This document shows, one piece after another, positions 25,033 through 32,857 of a stretch of 64,000 bases of DNA. Numbering within the stretch: position 1 is the first letter of the stretch; each line of letters opens with the position of its first letter. The stretch is from Mycobacterium sp. 4858 (lineage in GTDB: Bacteria; Actinomycetota; Actinomycetes; Mycobacteriales; Mycobacteriaceae), in NCBI RefSeq assembly GCF_900240975.1, contig NZ_LT968776.1:744001-808000 (forward strand). The letters run 5' to 3'. Under the pieces are notes generated by a model. It was not told where the DNA came from. It was given only the letters and a program-made list of their open reading frames with translations, and did no database searches. Both the position numbers and the translations under genes were made by a program.

Positions 25033-25826
25033 CTTCCGTCGTGATCGTCGTCGTCATCGCCGGGTTTGTCGGGCTCGCCGTCCTCGCGATGTGGTCGCTG
25101 GCCGTGCTGCGCGAGTACGAACGCGGAGTCGTCTTTCGGATGGGTCACGTGCGCCCCCTGTATGGTCCAGGCCTTCGCTTCCTGATCCCCTTCCTGGACA
25201 AGATGATTCGCGTGGATCAGCGGCTGGTGACGCTGACCATTCCGCCGCAGGAGGTGATCACCCGCGACAACGTCCCGGCCAGGGTCAATGCCGTCGTCAT
25301 GTTCCAGGTGATGGAGCCGCTGAAAGCGATTCTGGCGGTGGAGAATTACGCCGTGGCCACCTCGCAGATCGCCCAGACGACGCTGCGCTCGCTGCTGGGA
25401 CGGGCCGACTTGGACACCCTGCTGGCGCACCGGGAGGACCTCAACAGCGACCTGCGCACGATCATCGAAAAGCAGACCGAACCTTGGGGTGTGCAGGTCC
25501 GCGTCGTGGAGATCAAAGACGTCGAGATTCCCGAGTCGATGCAGCGGGCGATGGCCCGCGAGGCCGAAGCCGAACGTGAACGCCGCGCGAAGGTCATCAA
25601 CGCCCGCGGAGAGTTGCAGGCCTCCGAAGAGCTGCGCGAAGCCGCGGAGACCCTGTCCAAGAGCCCCGCATCACTGCAATTGCGGTATCTGCAAACGCTG
25701 CTGGAATTGGGGGCGGACCAGAATTCGACCGTCGTCTTCCCGCTGCCCGTGGACATCATCACGCCGTTCTTGCGCCACCCCGAGGTACTGCGGGGCGTCG
25801 TCGACAACCTCAACAATCGGCGCTGA
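25029..25826 (+). CDS. SPFH/stomatin-like protein (slipin)
   Basis: 265 residues. One N-terminal membrane anchor (VVIVVVIAGFVGLAVLAMWSLAVL) followed by the SPFH domain: REYERGVVFRMGHV, PGLRFLIPFLDKMIRVDQR, and the conserved IPPQEVITRDNVPARVNAVVMFQV, then the coiled-coil region MQRAMAREAEAERERRAKVINARGE. Slipins form membrane microdomains and usually pair with an NfeD protein; none is adjacent. The ATG overlaps the preceding stop, placing it third in the norB operon. A scaffolding role for the membrane-bound NO reductase is an inference from position. Confidence 0.88.
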   Translation: MTSVVIVVVIAGFVGLAVLAMWSLAVLREYERGVVFRMGHVRPLYGPGLRFLIPFLDKMIRVDQRLVTLTIPPQEVITRDNVPARVNAVVMFQVMEPLKAILAVENYAVATSQIAQTTLRSLLGRADLDTLLAHREDLNSDLRTIIEKQTEPWGVQVRVVEIKDVEIPESMQRAMAREAEAERERRAKVINARGELQASEELREAAETLSKSPASLQLRYLQTLLELGADQNSTVVFPLPVDIITPFLRHPEVLRGVVDNLNNRR

Positions 25827-25845
25827 GTCCTGTCGCGGCCTTTCG

Positions 25846-26175
25846 CTACACCGGGGGCGGCTCCGAGGGCGCCAGCCGCCAGTTGTCGGGATTCTTCGGC
25901 GAATACACCACCGGGAACAACTGGCCCATGGTGGGCCAGTGGTCGACGTCCATCGCCATGCGCTGATACACCGCGTGCTCGCTGACGGTGGGCCCGTTGA
26001 TCACTCCGGCGATGGTGACGAACTGTTCACCGGTGGCGTCCGGCCGCGGGCTCACCCCGGTGACCAGCAGCGTGCCGTTGAGCAGTTCGCCCTTGGGCCC
26101 GCGCGGGAGGAACCGCTGGGCGAGTGCCACCGCGAGAACGGCCATCAGCAGGATCAGCACACCGAATTCCCACAC
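25846..26175 (-). CDS. small membrane-anchored hypothetical protein
   Basis: 109 residues. It starts at GTG 26175 (VWEFGVLILLMAVLAVALAQRFLP), a signal-anchor helix, followed by a beta-rich domain (LLNGTLLVTGVSPRPDATGEQFVTIAGVING then YQRMAMDVDHWPTMGQLFPVVYSPKNPDNW), the pattern of small mycobacterial envelope proteins with a DUF3592-like look. No function is known. It is divergent from hisN (34 nt between starts), and convergent with the slipin gene. The much longer open frame to 26958 is the antisense shadow of hisN. Confidence 0.65.
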   Translation of the reverse strand: MWEFGVLILLMAVLAVALAQRFLPRGPKGELLNGTLLVTGVSPRPDATGEQFVTIAGVINGPTVSEHAVYQRMAMDVDHWPTMGQLFPVVYSPKNPDNWRLAPSEPPPV

Positions 26176-26208
26176 GCCGCCATGGTAAGGCCGTGATAGG
26201 ACTGCGTC

Positions 26209-26997
26209 ATGAGCCGGGACGATCTCACGTTGGCGCTGACGCTGGCCGACCGCGCGGACGCGCTGACCTCCGCCCGCTTCGGGGCGCTCGACCTGCGCGT
26301 CGACACCAAACCCGACCTGACCCCGGTCACCGACGCCGACCGCGCGGTCGAGACGGAGCTGCGGGGGGCGCTGGGGCGCGAACGCCCGCACGACAGCATC
26401 GTCGGCGAGGAGTTCGGCGGAACCACCACCTTCACCGGACGGCAGTGGATCATCGACCCCATCGACGGCACCAAGAACTTCGTGCGGGGGGTGCCGGTGT
26501 GGGCCAGCCTGATCGCGCTGCTCGAAGACGGTGTGCCCACCGTCGGCGCCGTCAGCGCGCCCGCACTGCAGCGTCGCTGGTGGGCTTCGCGCGGCCGGGG
26601 CGCCTTCGTCTCGGTGGACGGCGCACCGCCACGTCGGCTGGCGGTTTCCTCTGTGGCCCAACTGGATTCGGCTAGCCTCTCGTTCTCCAGCCTGTCCGGC
26701 TGGGCTCAGCGCGGACTGCGCGAGCGCTTCATCGCGCTGACCGATGCGGTGTGGCGGGTGCGCGCCTTCGGGGACTTCCTGTCCTACTGCCTGCTGGCCG
26801 AAGGCGCCGTCGACATCGCCACCGAACCCGAGGTGTCGGTGTGGGATCTCGCCGCCCTCGACATCCTGGTGCGCGAGGCCGGCGGGAACCTGACCGGCCT
26901 TGACGGCGTCGCCGGACCGCACCGGGGCAGCGCACTGGCGACGAACGGGCCGCTGCACGCGCGCGTCCTCGGCAGCCTCGGCGGCCCTGTGAATTAG
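26209..26997 (+). CDS. hisN: histidinol-phosphatase of the inositol monophosphatase family (Rv3137-like)
   Basis: 262 residues. The metal-binding motifs of the FIG/IMPase superfamily are intact: GEEFG (around residue 66), DPIDGTKNF (around residue 84) and the third-metal aspartate in [18 protein letters not shown] near residue 225. Its M. tuberculosis counterpart Rv3137 (260 aa) has been shown to dephosphorylate L-histidinol phosphate in histidine biosynthesis. ATG at 26209 is the first in frame. It is the first of a plus-strand series but is separated from fadE24 by a 78-bp gap with its own palindrome. Confidence 0.88.
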   Translation: MSRDDLTLALTLADRADALTSARFGALDLRVDTKPDLTPVTDADRAVETELRGALGRERPHDSIVGEEFGGTTTFTGRQWIIDPIDGTKNFVRGVPVWASLIALLEDGVPTVGAVSAPALQRRWWASRGRGAFVSVDGAPPRRLAVSSVAQLDSASLSFSSLSGWAQRGLRERFIALTDAVWRVRAFGDFLSYCLLAEGAVDIATEPEVSVWDLAALDILVREAGGNLTGLDGVAGPHRGSALATNGPLHARVLGSLGGPVN

Positions 26998-27016
26998 TTA
27001 ACAAGTGTTCTCTGTG

Positions 27017-27036
27017 ATCTTACTCCGGAGTAAGAT
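27017..27036. promoter_or_regulatory. perfect 20-bp palindrome upstream of fadE24 (putative operator)
   Basis: ATCTTACTCCGGAGTAAGAT is a perfect inverted repeat, 39 bp upstream of the fadE24 start in the 78-bp gap after hisN. This is the expected form of a TetR-family operator controlling an acyl-CoA dehydrogenase operon. The cognate regulator cannot be named. Confidence 0.7.
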
Positions 27037-27075
27037 AGGCTTATCCGCATTGCCCCAACAGCAGAGGCTGCCGAC

Positions 27076-28482
27076 ATGACCGACACTCGTTCCGGTTCAC
27101 CACAAACGTCCAAATCCGCCCGCTCACGCAAGCGCAAAGACCGGCAGAGCGGGATCGGGCTGCAACCGCACAAGCGCACGGGCGTCGACATCGCCATCGC
27201 GCTGCTCACCCCGCTGATGGGGCAGGAGTTCCTGGACAAATACCAGCTGCGCGACCCGGTCAACCGCGGCCTGCAATACGGCACGAAGACGATCTTCTCC
27301 ACGGCCGCCGCCGCGTCCCGGCAGTTCACGCGGCTGCAGAATCTGCGCGGCGGGCCGACCCGGCTCAAGTCGAGCGGCAAGGACTACTTCGACCTGACGC
27401 CCGACGACGACCAGAAGATGATCGTCGAGACGCTCACCGAATTCGCCGAGGAGGTGCTGCGCCCCGCGGCGCACGACGCCGACGAGGCGGCGACCTACCC
27501 GCCCGACCTGATCGCCAAGGCCGCCGAGTTGGGCATCACCGCGATCAACATCCCCGAGGACTTCGACGGCATCGCCGCGCACCGCTCCAGCGTCACCAAC
27601 GTGCTGGTGGCCGAGGCGCTGGCGTACGGCGACATGGGTCTCGCGCTGCCGATCCTGGCGCCCGGCGGAGTGGCCGCCGCGCTGACCCATTGGGGCAGCG
27701 CGGACCAGCAGGCCACCTACTTGCACGAGTTCGCCGGCGAGAACGTGCCGCAGGCCTGCGTCGCGATCGCCGAGCCGCAGCCGCTGTTCGACCCCACCCG
27801 CCTGACGACCACCGCGGTGCGCACCCCGAGCGGCTACCGCCTCGACGGCGTGAAGTCGTTGGTCCCGGCGGCGGCCGACGCGGAGCTGTTCATCGTCGGG
27901 GCACAACTCGACGGCAAGCCGGCCCTGTTCATCGTCGAGTCGTCGACGAAAGGCCTTACCGTCAGGGCGGATCCGAGCATGGGCATCCGCGCGGCGGCCC
28001 TGGGCCACGTCGAGCTCTCCGGGGTGTCGGTGCCGTTGAGCGCGCGGCTCGGTGAGGACGAGGCAACCGATGACGACTACTCGGAGGCGATCGCGCTGGC
28101 CCGGCTGGGCTGGGCCGCGCTGGCGGTGGGCACCTCGCACGCGGTGCTCGACTACGTCATCCCCTATGTCAAGGAGCGCGAGGCCTTCGGCGAGCCGATC
28201 GCGCACCGTCAGGCCGTCGCGTTCATGTGCGCCAACATCGCCATCGAGCTCGACGGGCTGCGGCTGATCACCTGGCGCGGCGCGGCCCGCGCCGAGCAGG
28301 GCCTGCCCTTCGTCCGCGAGGCGGCGCTGGCCAAGCGACTCGGCACCGACAAGGGCATGCAGATCGGCCTGGACGGCGTGCAGCTGCTCGGCGGCCACGG
28401 CTTCACCAAGGAACACCCCGTCGAGCGCTGGTATCGCGATCTGCGCGCCATCGGCGTGGCCGAGGGTGTCGTAGTCATCTAG
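27076..28482 (+). CDS. fadE24: acyl-CoA dehydrogenase FadE24
   Basis: 468 residues, equal to M. tuberculosis FadE24 (Rv3139). It has the three-domain ACAD fold: an N-terminal extension of about 110 residues rich in basic amino acids, an alpha domain (DDDQKMIVETLTEFAEEVLRPAAHDADE), a beta domain, and a C-terminal FAD domain (REAFGEPIAHRQAVAFMCANIAIELDG, QLLGGHGFTKEHPVERWYRDLRAI). The C-terminal EGVVVI does not show the usual YEGT glutamate, so it may depend on FadE23. FadE24/FadE23 are thought to work as a heteromeric acyl-CoA dehydrogenase; in M. tuberculosis both are induced by isoniazid. It leads the two-gene operon behind the palindrome. Confidence 0.95.
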   Translation: MTDTRSGSPQTSKSARSRKRKDRQSGIGLQPHKRTGVDIAIALLTPLMGQEFLDKYQLRDPVNRGLQYGTKTIFSTAAAASRQFTRLQNLRGGPTRLKSSGKDYFDLTPDDDQKMIVETLTEFAEEVLRPAAHDADEAATYPPDLIAKAAELGITAINIPEDFDGIAAHRSSVTNVLVAEALAYGDMGLALPILAPGGVAAALTHWGSADQQATYLHEFAGENVPQACVAIAEPQPLFDPTRLTTTAVRTPSGYRLDGVKSLVPAAADAELFIVGAQLDGKPALFIVESSTKGLTVRADPSMGIRAAALGHVELSGVSVPLSARLGEDEATDDDYSEAIALARLGWAALAVGTSHAVLDYVIPYVKEREAFGEPIAHRQAVAFMCANIAIELDGLRLITWRGAARAEQGLPFVREAALAKRLGTDKGMQIGLDGVQLLGGHGFTKEHPVERWYRDLRAIGVAEGVVVI

Positions 28483-28518
28483 GCGCCTCCCCCGATCCGG
28501 ACTACCGAAAGACCAATC

Positions 28519-29724
28519 ATGGCAATCAATCTGGAACTGCCCCGCAAGCTGCAAGCGGTCGTCGTCAAGACCCATCAGGGTGCCGCGGAGCTGATGCGGC
28601 CGATCGCCCGCAAGTACGACCTGAAGGAACACGCCTACCCCGTCGAACTCGACACCCTGTACAACCTGTTCGCGGGCGCCTCGGAGTCGATCGAATTCGC
28701 CGGGGCCGACAACCTGGGCGACGAAAACCAGGACAGGGACCAAAACCACAACGGCGCCAACATGGCGGCGCTGCTGCAAACCTTGGAGGCCTGCTGGGGC
28801 GACGTCGCGATGATGCTCTCGGTCCCCTATCAGGGTTTGGGCAACGCGGCCATCTCCGCCGTCGCCACCCCGGAGCAGCTCGAGCGCCTGGGCAAGGTGT
28901 GGGCGGCGATGGCCATCACGGAGCCGGGCTTCGGCTCCGACTCGGCGGCGGTGTCGACCACCGCCAAGCTGGACGGCGACGAATACGTGATCAACGGCGA
29001 GAAGATCTTCGTCACCGCCGGCTCGCGCGCCACCCACATCGTGGTGTGGGCCACGCTGGACAAGGCGGCGGGGCGGGCCGCGATCAAGTCGTTCATCGTG
29101 CCGCGGGAGCACCCCGGCGTCACCGTCGAACGGCTCGAGCACAAGCTCGGCATCAAGGGCTCCGACACCGCGGCGATCCGGTTCGACAACGTCCGCATTC
29201 CCAGGGAGAACCTGCTGGGCAACCCGGAAATCGAGGTGGGCAAGGGCTTTTCGGGGGTGATGGAGACCTTCGACAACACCCGGCCCATCGTGGCCGCCAT
29301 GGCCATCGGGGTGGGCCGCGCCGCCCTGGAGGAGATCCGCAAGATCCTCACCGAGGCCGGGGTGGAGATCTCCTACGACAAACCGTCGCACGCCCAGAGC
29401 GCCCCGGCGGCCGAGTTCCTGCGGATGGAGGCCGACTGGGAGGCCGCCTACCTGCTGGCGCTGCGCGCGGCGTGGCAGGCCGACAACAAGATCCCCAACT
29501 CCAAAGAGGCCTCGATGAGCAAGGCCAAGGCCGGCCGCATGGCCAGCGACGTCACCCTCAAGAGCGTCGAATTGGCAGGCACGACCGGCTATTCCGAGCA
29601 ATCGATGCTGGAGAAGTGGGCGCGGGACTCCAAGATCCTCGACATCTTCGAGGGCACCCAGCAGATCCAGCAGCTGGTGGTCGCCCGCCGCCTGCTGGGC
29701 CTGTCGTCCGCCGAACTCAAGTAG
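28519..29724 (+). CDS. fadE23: acyl-CoA dehydrogenase FadE23
   Basis: 401 residues, the same length as M. tuberculosis FadE23 (Rv3140). FAD-binding and substrate motifs are complete: WAAMAITEPGFGSDSAAVSTTAKLDGDEYVINGEKIFVTAG, DNVRIPRENLLG, and the C-terminal DIFEGTQQIQQLVVARRLLG with the likely catalytic glutamate. Paired with FadE24 it would oxidise fatty-acyl or sterol-side-chain acyl-CoA thioesters to enoyl-CoA; the natural substrate is not known. It starts 36 nt after fadE24. Confidence 0.95.
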   Translation: MAINLELPRKLQAVVVKTHQGAAELMRPIARKYDLKEHAYPVELDTLYNLFAGASESIEFAGADNLGDENQDRDQNHNGANMAALLQTLEACWGDVAMMLSVPYQGLGNAAISAVATPEQLERLGKVWAAMAITEPGFGSDSAAVSTTAKLDGDEYVINGEKIFVTAGSRATHIVVWATLDKAAGRAAIKSFIVPREHPGVTVERLEHKLGIKGSDTAAIRFDNVRIPRENLLGNPEIEVGKGFSGVMETFDNTRPIVAAMAIGVGRAALEEIRKILTEAGVEISYDKPSHAQSAPAAEFLRMEADWEAAYLLALRAAWQADNKIPNSKEASMSKAKAGRMASDVTLKSVELAGTTGYSEQSMLEKWARDSKILDIFEGTQQIQQLVVARRLLGLSSAELK

Positions 29725-29740
29725 CCCCGGTCCGCGCCGC

Positions 29741-29800
29741 GCCGAACGTGTAACCACGGCGGAAAATCGGCGATTTCATCGCCCTGAGTGCACGTTCGGC
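29741..29800. terminator. 60-bp inverted repeat between convergent genes (probable bidirectional terminator or dispersed repeat)
   Basis: GCCGAACGTG (29741-29750) and CACGTTCGGC (29791-29800) are exact inverted copies flanking a further stem GGCGA (29769-29773) / TCGCC (29779-29783). The element fills the gap between fadE23 and the aldo-keto reductase. Similar sequences occur between mycobacterial genes, from memory, so a repeat family is possible. Confidence 0.5.
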
Positions 29801-29804
29801 GTAA

Positions 29805-30662
29805 CTATCCGCCGAGCGCGTCCAGCCGCTCGCGGGTGTCCGCGTCGAGTTCGATGGACGCGACGTCGAGGTTCTCCTCCAGGTGGCGCACCGACGAGGT
29901 GCCCGGGATCAGCAGCACGTTGGGTGCCACGCCCAGCGTCCACGCCAACGCGACCTGCGCCGGCGTCCGCCCGAGCCGCTCGGCGACGTCGACCACTAGT
30001 TCGTGGGTGAGCACGGGGTTGGGCCGCACGAAGGCGGCCCCCAGCGGGAAGAACGGAACGAACGCGATGCCGCGCGCCGCGCACTCGTCGAGAACCGGCT
30101 GCGATGATCGGTCAACGAGATTGAAAGCGTTTTGCACACAGGCGATTTCGGTGCGCCCGCACGCGCGCAGTAGGTGTTCGCGGTTGACGTTGCTCAGCCC
30201 GATACCGCCGATCAGCCCGTCGTCGCGTGCTTGGATCATGACCGAGAGCTGCTCGTCGAACAGCTGATCCGGACCGTCGCTCTCGAACACGCGCAGGTTG
30301 ACGGCGGCCAGTTGGTCGACGCCGAGCGCGCGCAGGTTGGTCTCGATGTCGTGGCGCAGGTCGGCCGGCTCGTCGACCGGAAGCCAGCCGCCGCTGTCGT
30401 CGCGACACCCTCCGACCTTGCTCACCAGCGCCAGGTTCTCCGGGTAGGGATGCAGCGCCTCGCGAATCAGCTCGTTGGCCACGTCGGGGCCGTAGAACTG
30501 CGCGGTGTCGATGTGGTCGACGCCGAGTTCGACCGCCCGCCGCAACACGGCCAGCGCCTCGTCGCGGTCCCGGGGCGGGCCGAACACGTTGGGGCCCGGC
30601 AGCTGCATCGCGCCGAAGCCCACCCGGGAAACCGAAAAGCGACCGAGTGGAAAGGAATCCAT
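29805..30662 (-). CDS. aldo/keto reductase
   Basis: 285 residues forming a TIM-barrel NADPH-dependent oxidoreductase. Family pattern: GFGAMQLPGPNVFGPP near the N-terminus, GVDHIDTAQFYGPDVANELI with the catalytic Asp/Tyr, LVSKVG with the catalytic lysine, and the C-terminal cofactor motif IPGTSSVRHLEENLDVASIELDADTRERLD. It reduces small carbonyls; the substrate is unknown. It is divergent from the MDR reductase at 30685 with only 22 bp between starts, so their promoters overlap. Confidence 0.9.
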   Translation of the reverse strand: MDSFPLGRFSVSRVGFGAMQLPGPNVFGPPRDRDEALAVLRRAVELGVDHIDTAQFYGPDVANELIREALHPYPENLALVSKVGGCRDDSGGWLPVDEPADLRHDIETNLRALGVDQLAAVNLRVFESDGPDQLFDEQLSVMIQARDDGLIGGIGLSNVNREHLLRACGRTEIACVQNAFNLVDRSSQPVLDECAARGIAFVPFFPLGAAFVRPNPVLTHELVVDVAERLGRTPAQVALAWTLGVAPNVLLIPGTSSVRHLEENLDVASIELDADTRERLDALGG

Positions 30663-30684
30663 ACGGTGAGGTTAGCGTCGAGGG

Positions 30685-31683
30685 ATGGACACGTTTCAGG
30701 CGCTCGTCGCCCGCGAAGATGGTGACCGGATAACCGCCTCGGTCGAGACTTTGAGCCCCTCGGACCTGCCACCCGGTGAGGTGACGATCCGGGTGCTCTA
30801 TTCGAGCGTCAACTACAAGGACGCGCTGGCGCTGACCCCGCGCGGCGGCGTGGTGCGCAGCTACCCGGTGGTGCCGGGCATCGACCTGACCGGCGAGGTC
30901 GTCGAGTCCGCGTCGCCCGACTTCGCCGTCGGCGACACGGTGGTGGCCCACGGGTACCAGATCGGCACCGGCCACCACGGCGGCTACGCCGAATACGCAC
31001 GGCTGCCGGCCGACCAGGTCGTCGCGCTCGGCGCGTTGAGCCCACGGGACGGCGCCGCGATCGGCACCGCCGGCTTCACCGCCGCGATGAGCGTGCAGGC
31101 GCTGATCGACTGGGGCGTCCAGCCCGGCGCCGGGTCGGTGGTCGTCACCGGCGCCTCCGGCGGAGTCGGCTCGGTGAGCGTGGACCTGTTGGCGGCCGCG
31201 GGCTATCGGGTGGTCGCCTCGACGGGCAAGGAGTCGGCTGCGGGGCTGCTGAAAGAGCTTGGTGCCGCGGATATCATCGGCCGGCTGCCGGAGGATCCCG
31301 ACGCCAAGCCGCGCCCGCTGGCCAAGGCGCGCTGGGCGGCCGCGGTGGATTGCGTGGGCGGCGCGACGCTGGCCGACGTGCTCAGCGCCGTCGACTACGG
31401 CGGGGCGGTCGCCTGCAGCGGCCTGACGGGTGGCCCGGCGTTGCACACCACGGTGATGCCGTTCATCCTGCGCGGCATCGCGCTGTTGGGAATGGACTCG
31501 GTGCAGATGCCGATCGACCGGCGCCGCAAACTGTGGGCGCTGCTGGGTGATTCGCTGCGACCGCGCCATCTGGAGTCGCTCACCAGCGACGTCGACGTCA
31601 AGGACGTGGTCGATGTGCTGGACCAGGTGCGCGCCGGCAAGTTCACCGGGCGTGCGGTGGTGCGGGTGGCCGACGGATTTTGA
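30685..31683 (+). CDS. MDR-family acrylyl-CoA reductase/quinone reductase (AcuI/YhdH-like)
   Basis: 332 residues of zinc-independent medium-chain dehydrogenase. The N-terminal domain has LYSSVNYKDALALTPRGG, characteristic of the AcuI/YhdH group that reduces acryloyl-CoA to propionyl-CoA, and PVVPGIDLTGEVV; the NADPH-binding loop reads VVTGASGGVGSVSVDLLAAAGY. It may detoxify acrylyl-CoA formed in propionate or DMSP metabolism, or act on other enones. It lies 22 bp upstream of fadB4 and on the same strand. Confidence 0.88.
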   Translation: MDTFQALVAREDGDRITASVETLSPSDLPPGEVTIRVLYSSVNYKDALALTPRGGVVRSYPVVPGIDLTGEVVESASPDFAVGDTVVAHGYQIGTGHHGGYAEYARLPADQVVALGALSPRDGAAIGTAGFTAAMSVQALIDWGVQPGAGSVVVTGASGGVGSVSVDLLAAAGYRVVASTGKESAAGLLKELGAADIIGRLPEDPDAKPRPLAKARWAAAVDCVGGATLADVLSAVDYGGAVACSGLTGGPALHTTVMPFILRGIALLGMDSVQMPIDRRRKLWALLGDSLRPRHLESLTSDVDVKDVVDVLDQVRAGKFTGRAVVRVADGF

Positions 31684-31705
31684 GTCGGCAGTAGGCTGTC
31701 CGACC

Positions 31706-32677
31706 ATGCGAGCTGCACGGGTGACCCGGCTGGACGGGCCGGACGCGATAGAGGTGGCCGAGGTCGACGAGCCGTCCGGGGACGGCGTGGTGGTCGACGT
31801 GCACGCCGCGGGCGCCGCGTTCCCCGACGCGCTGCTGACCCGGGGCCTCTATCAATACCGGCCCGAACCGCCGTTCGTGCTGGGGGCCGAGATCGCCGGC
31901 GTGGTGCGCTCGGCGCCGGAGGGCGCGCACGTTTCGGCCGGCGACCGGGTCGTCGGGCTGACGATGCTGTCCGGCGGGATGGCCGAGGTCGCGATCCTGC
32001 AACCCGACCGGGTGTTCAAGCTCCCCGACAACGTGAGCTTCGAGGCGGGCGCCGGCCTGCTGTTCAACGACCTGACGGTGTACTTCGCCCTGACCGTGCG
32101 CGGACGGCTGGCCCGGGGCGAGACGGTGCTGGTGCACGGTGCGGCGGGAGGCATCGGGACGTCGACGCTGCGGCTGGCGGGGCTGCTCGGGGCGTCGCGC
32201 ACGATCGCGGTCGTCAGCACCGGCGCCAAGGCGGACGTCGCGAGCGCCGCCGGGGCCACCGATGTGGTGTTGGCCGAGGGGTTCAAAGACACGGTCAAGG
32301 AGCTGACCGGCGGGCGCGGCGTGGACATCGTGCTCGACCCGGTCGGCGGCGATCGGTTCACGGATTCGCTGCGCTCGCTCGCCCCGGGCGGTCGGCTGCT
32401 GGTGGTCGGCTTCACCGGCGGGGACATCCCGACGGTCAAGGTGAACCGCTTGCTGCTCAACAACATTGACGTGGTGGGCGTGGGTTGGGGGGCGTGGACC
32501 GCGACGCATCCGAACGCGCTGGCCGAGCAGTGGGCCGGGCTCGAGGAGCTGCTCAGCTCGGGCCGGCTGGCCGCCCCCATCCCGGAGGTCTACCCCCTGG
32601 AGGAGGCCGCCGCCGCGGTGGCATCCCTGGAGAACCGCACCGCCAAGGGGAAGGTCGTGGTGCGGGTCCGCGACTGA
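31706..32677 (+). CDS. fadB4: NADPH:quinone oxidoreductase FadB4
   Basis: 323 residues, equal to M. tuberculosis FadB4 (Rv3141). MDR fold without structural zinc: the quinone-reductase N-terminus (FPDALLTRGLYQYRPEPPFVLGAEIAGVV), nucleotide motif VLVHGAAGGIGTSTLRLAGLLG near residue 140 and DIVLDPVGGDRF. Despite the fad name, the family reduces quinones or enones with NADPH. ATG at 31706. It is the last gene of the conserved fadE24-fadB4 neighbourhood; what follows here (HGD-like operon) differs from M. tuberculosis, where Rv3142c comes next. Confidence 0.92.
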   Translation: MRAARVTRLDGPDAIEVAEVDEPSGDGVVVDVHAAGAAFPDALLTRGLYQYRPEPPFVLGAEIAGVVRSAPEGAHVSAGDRVVGLTMLSGGMAEVAILQPDRVFKLPDNVSFEAGAGLLFNDLTVYFALTVRGRLARGETVLVHGAAGGIGTSTLRLAGLLGASRTIAVVSTGAKADVASAAGATDVVLAEGFKDTVKELTGGRGVDIVLDPVGGDRFTDSLRSLAPGGRLLVVGFTGGDIPTVKVNRLLLNNIDVVGVGWGAWTATHPNALAEQWAGLEELLSSGRLAAPIPEVYPLEEAAAAVASLENRTAKGKVVVRVRD

Positions 32678-32723
32678 CGGGATGGGGCCGCACCGGCCCG
32701 CTCTCGGTCATGTGGCATGCGCA

Positions 32724-32753
32724 GGATTTGATAGCGCGGGCGCTATCAAATCC
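32724..32753. promoter_or_regulatory. perfect 14+2+14 inverted repeat, putative operator of catabolic operon
   Basis: GGATTTGATAGCGC (32724-32737) and GCGCTATCAAATCC (32740-32753) are exact inverted copies around GG. It lies 105 bp upstream of the first gene of the catabolic run and is likely the binding site of the TetR protein encoded at 37228. No T-tract follows, so a terminator role for fadB4 is less likely. Confidence 0.65.
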
Positions 32754-32857
32754 GGGAAGCCGGACATGGTCGGCGGATCCGCCGCCCTTGTGTATGCCCG
32801 GAACAAAAAGTAATGTCACTTTCAGTTTTGTCCTGTCGCCCGAGCCGGGAGTGAGCC

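Noticed and set aside
26994..27012. KstR-type site upstream of fadE24 (TTAACAAGTGTT)
   Set aside because: The second half reads GTG instead of the required GTT; the nearby perfect palindrome at 27017-27036 is a much better operator candidate.
27124..29757. 877-codon open frame on the minus strand
   Set aside because: It is antisense to fadE24 and fadE23, which have full family motifs; the translation is Arg/Gly/His-rich low complexity, typical of a high-GC shadow frame.
32724..32753. Intrinsic terminator for fadB4
   Set aside because: The stem is strong, but no T-tract follows on the plus strand and the position before the operon favours an operator.
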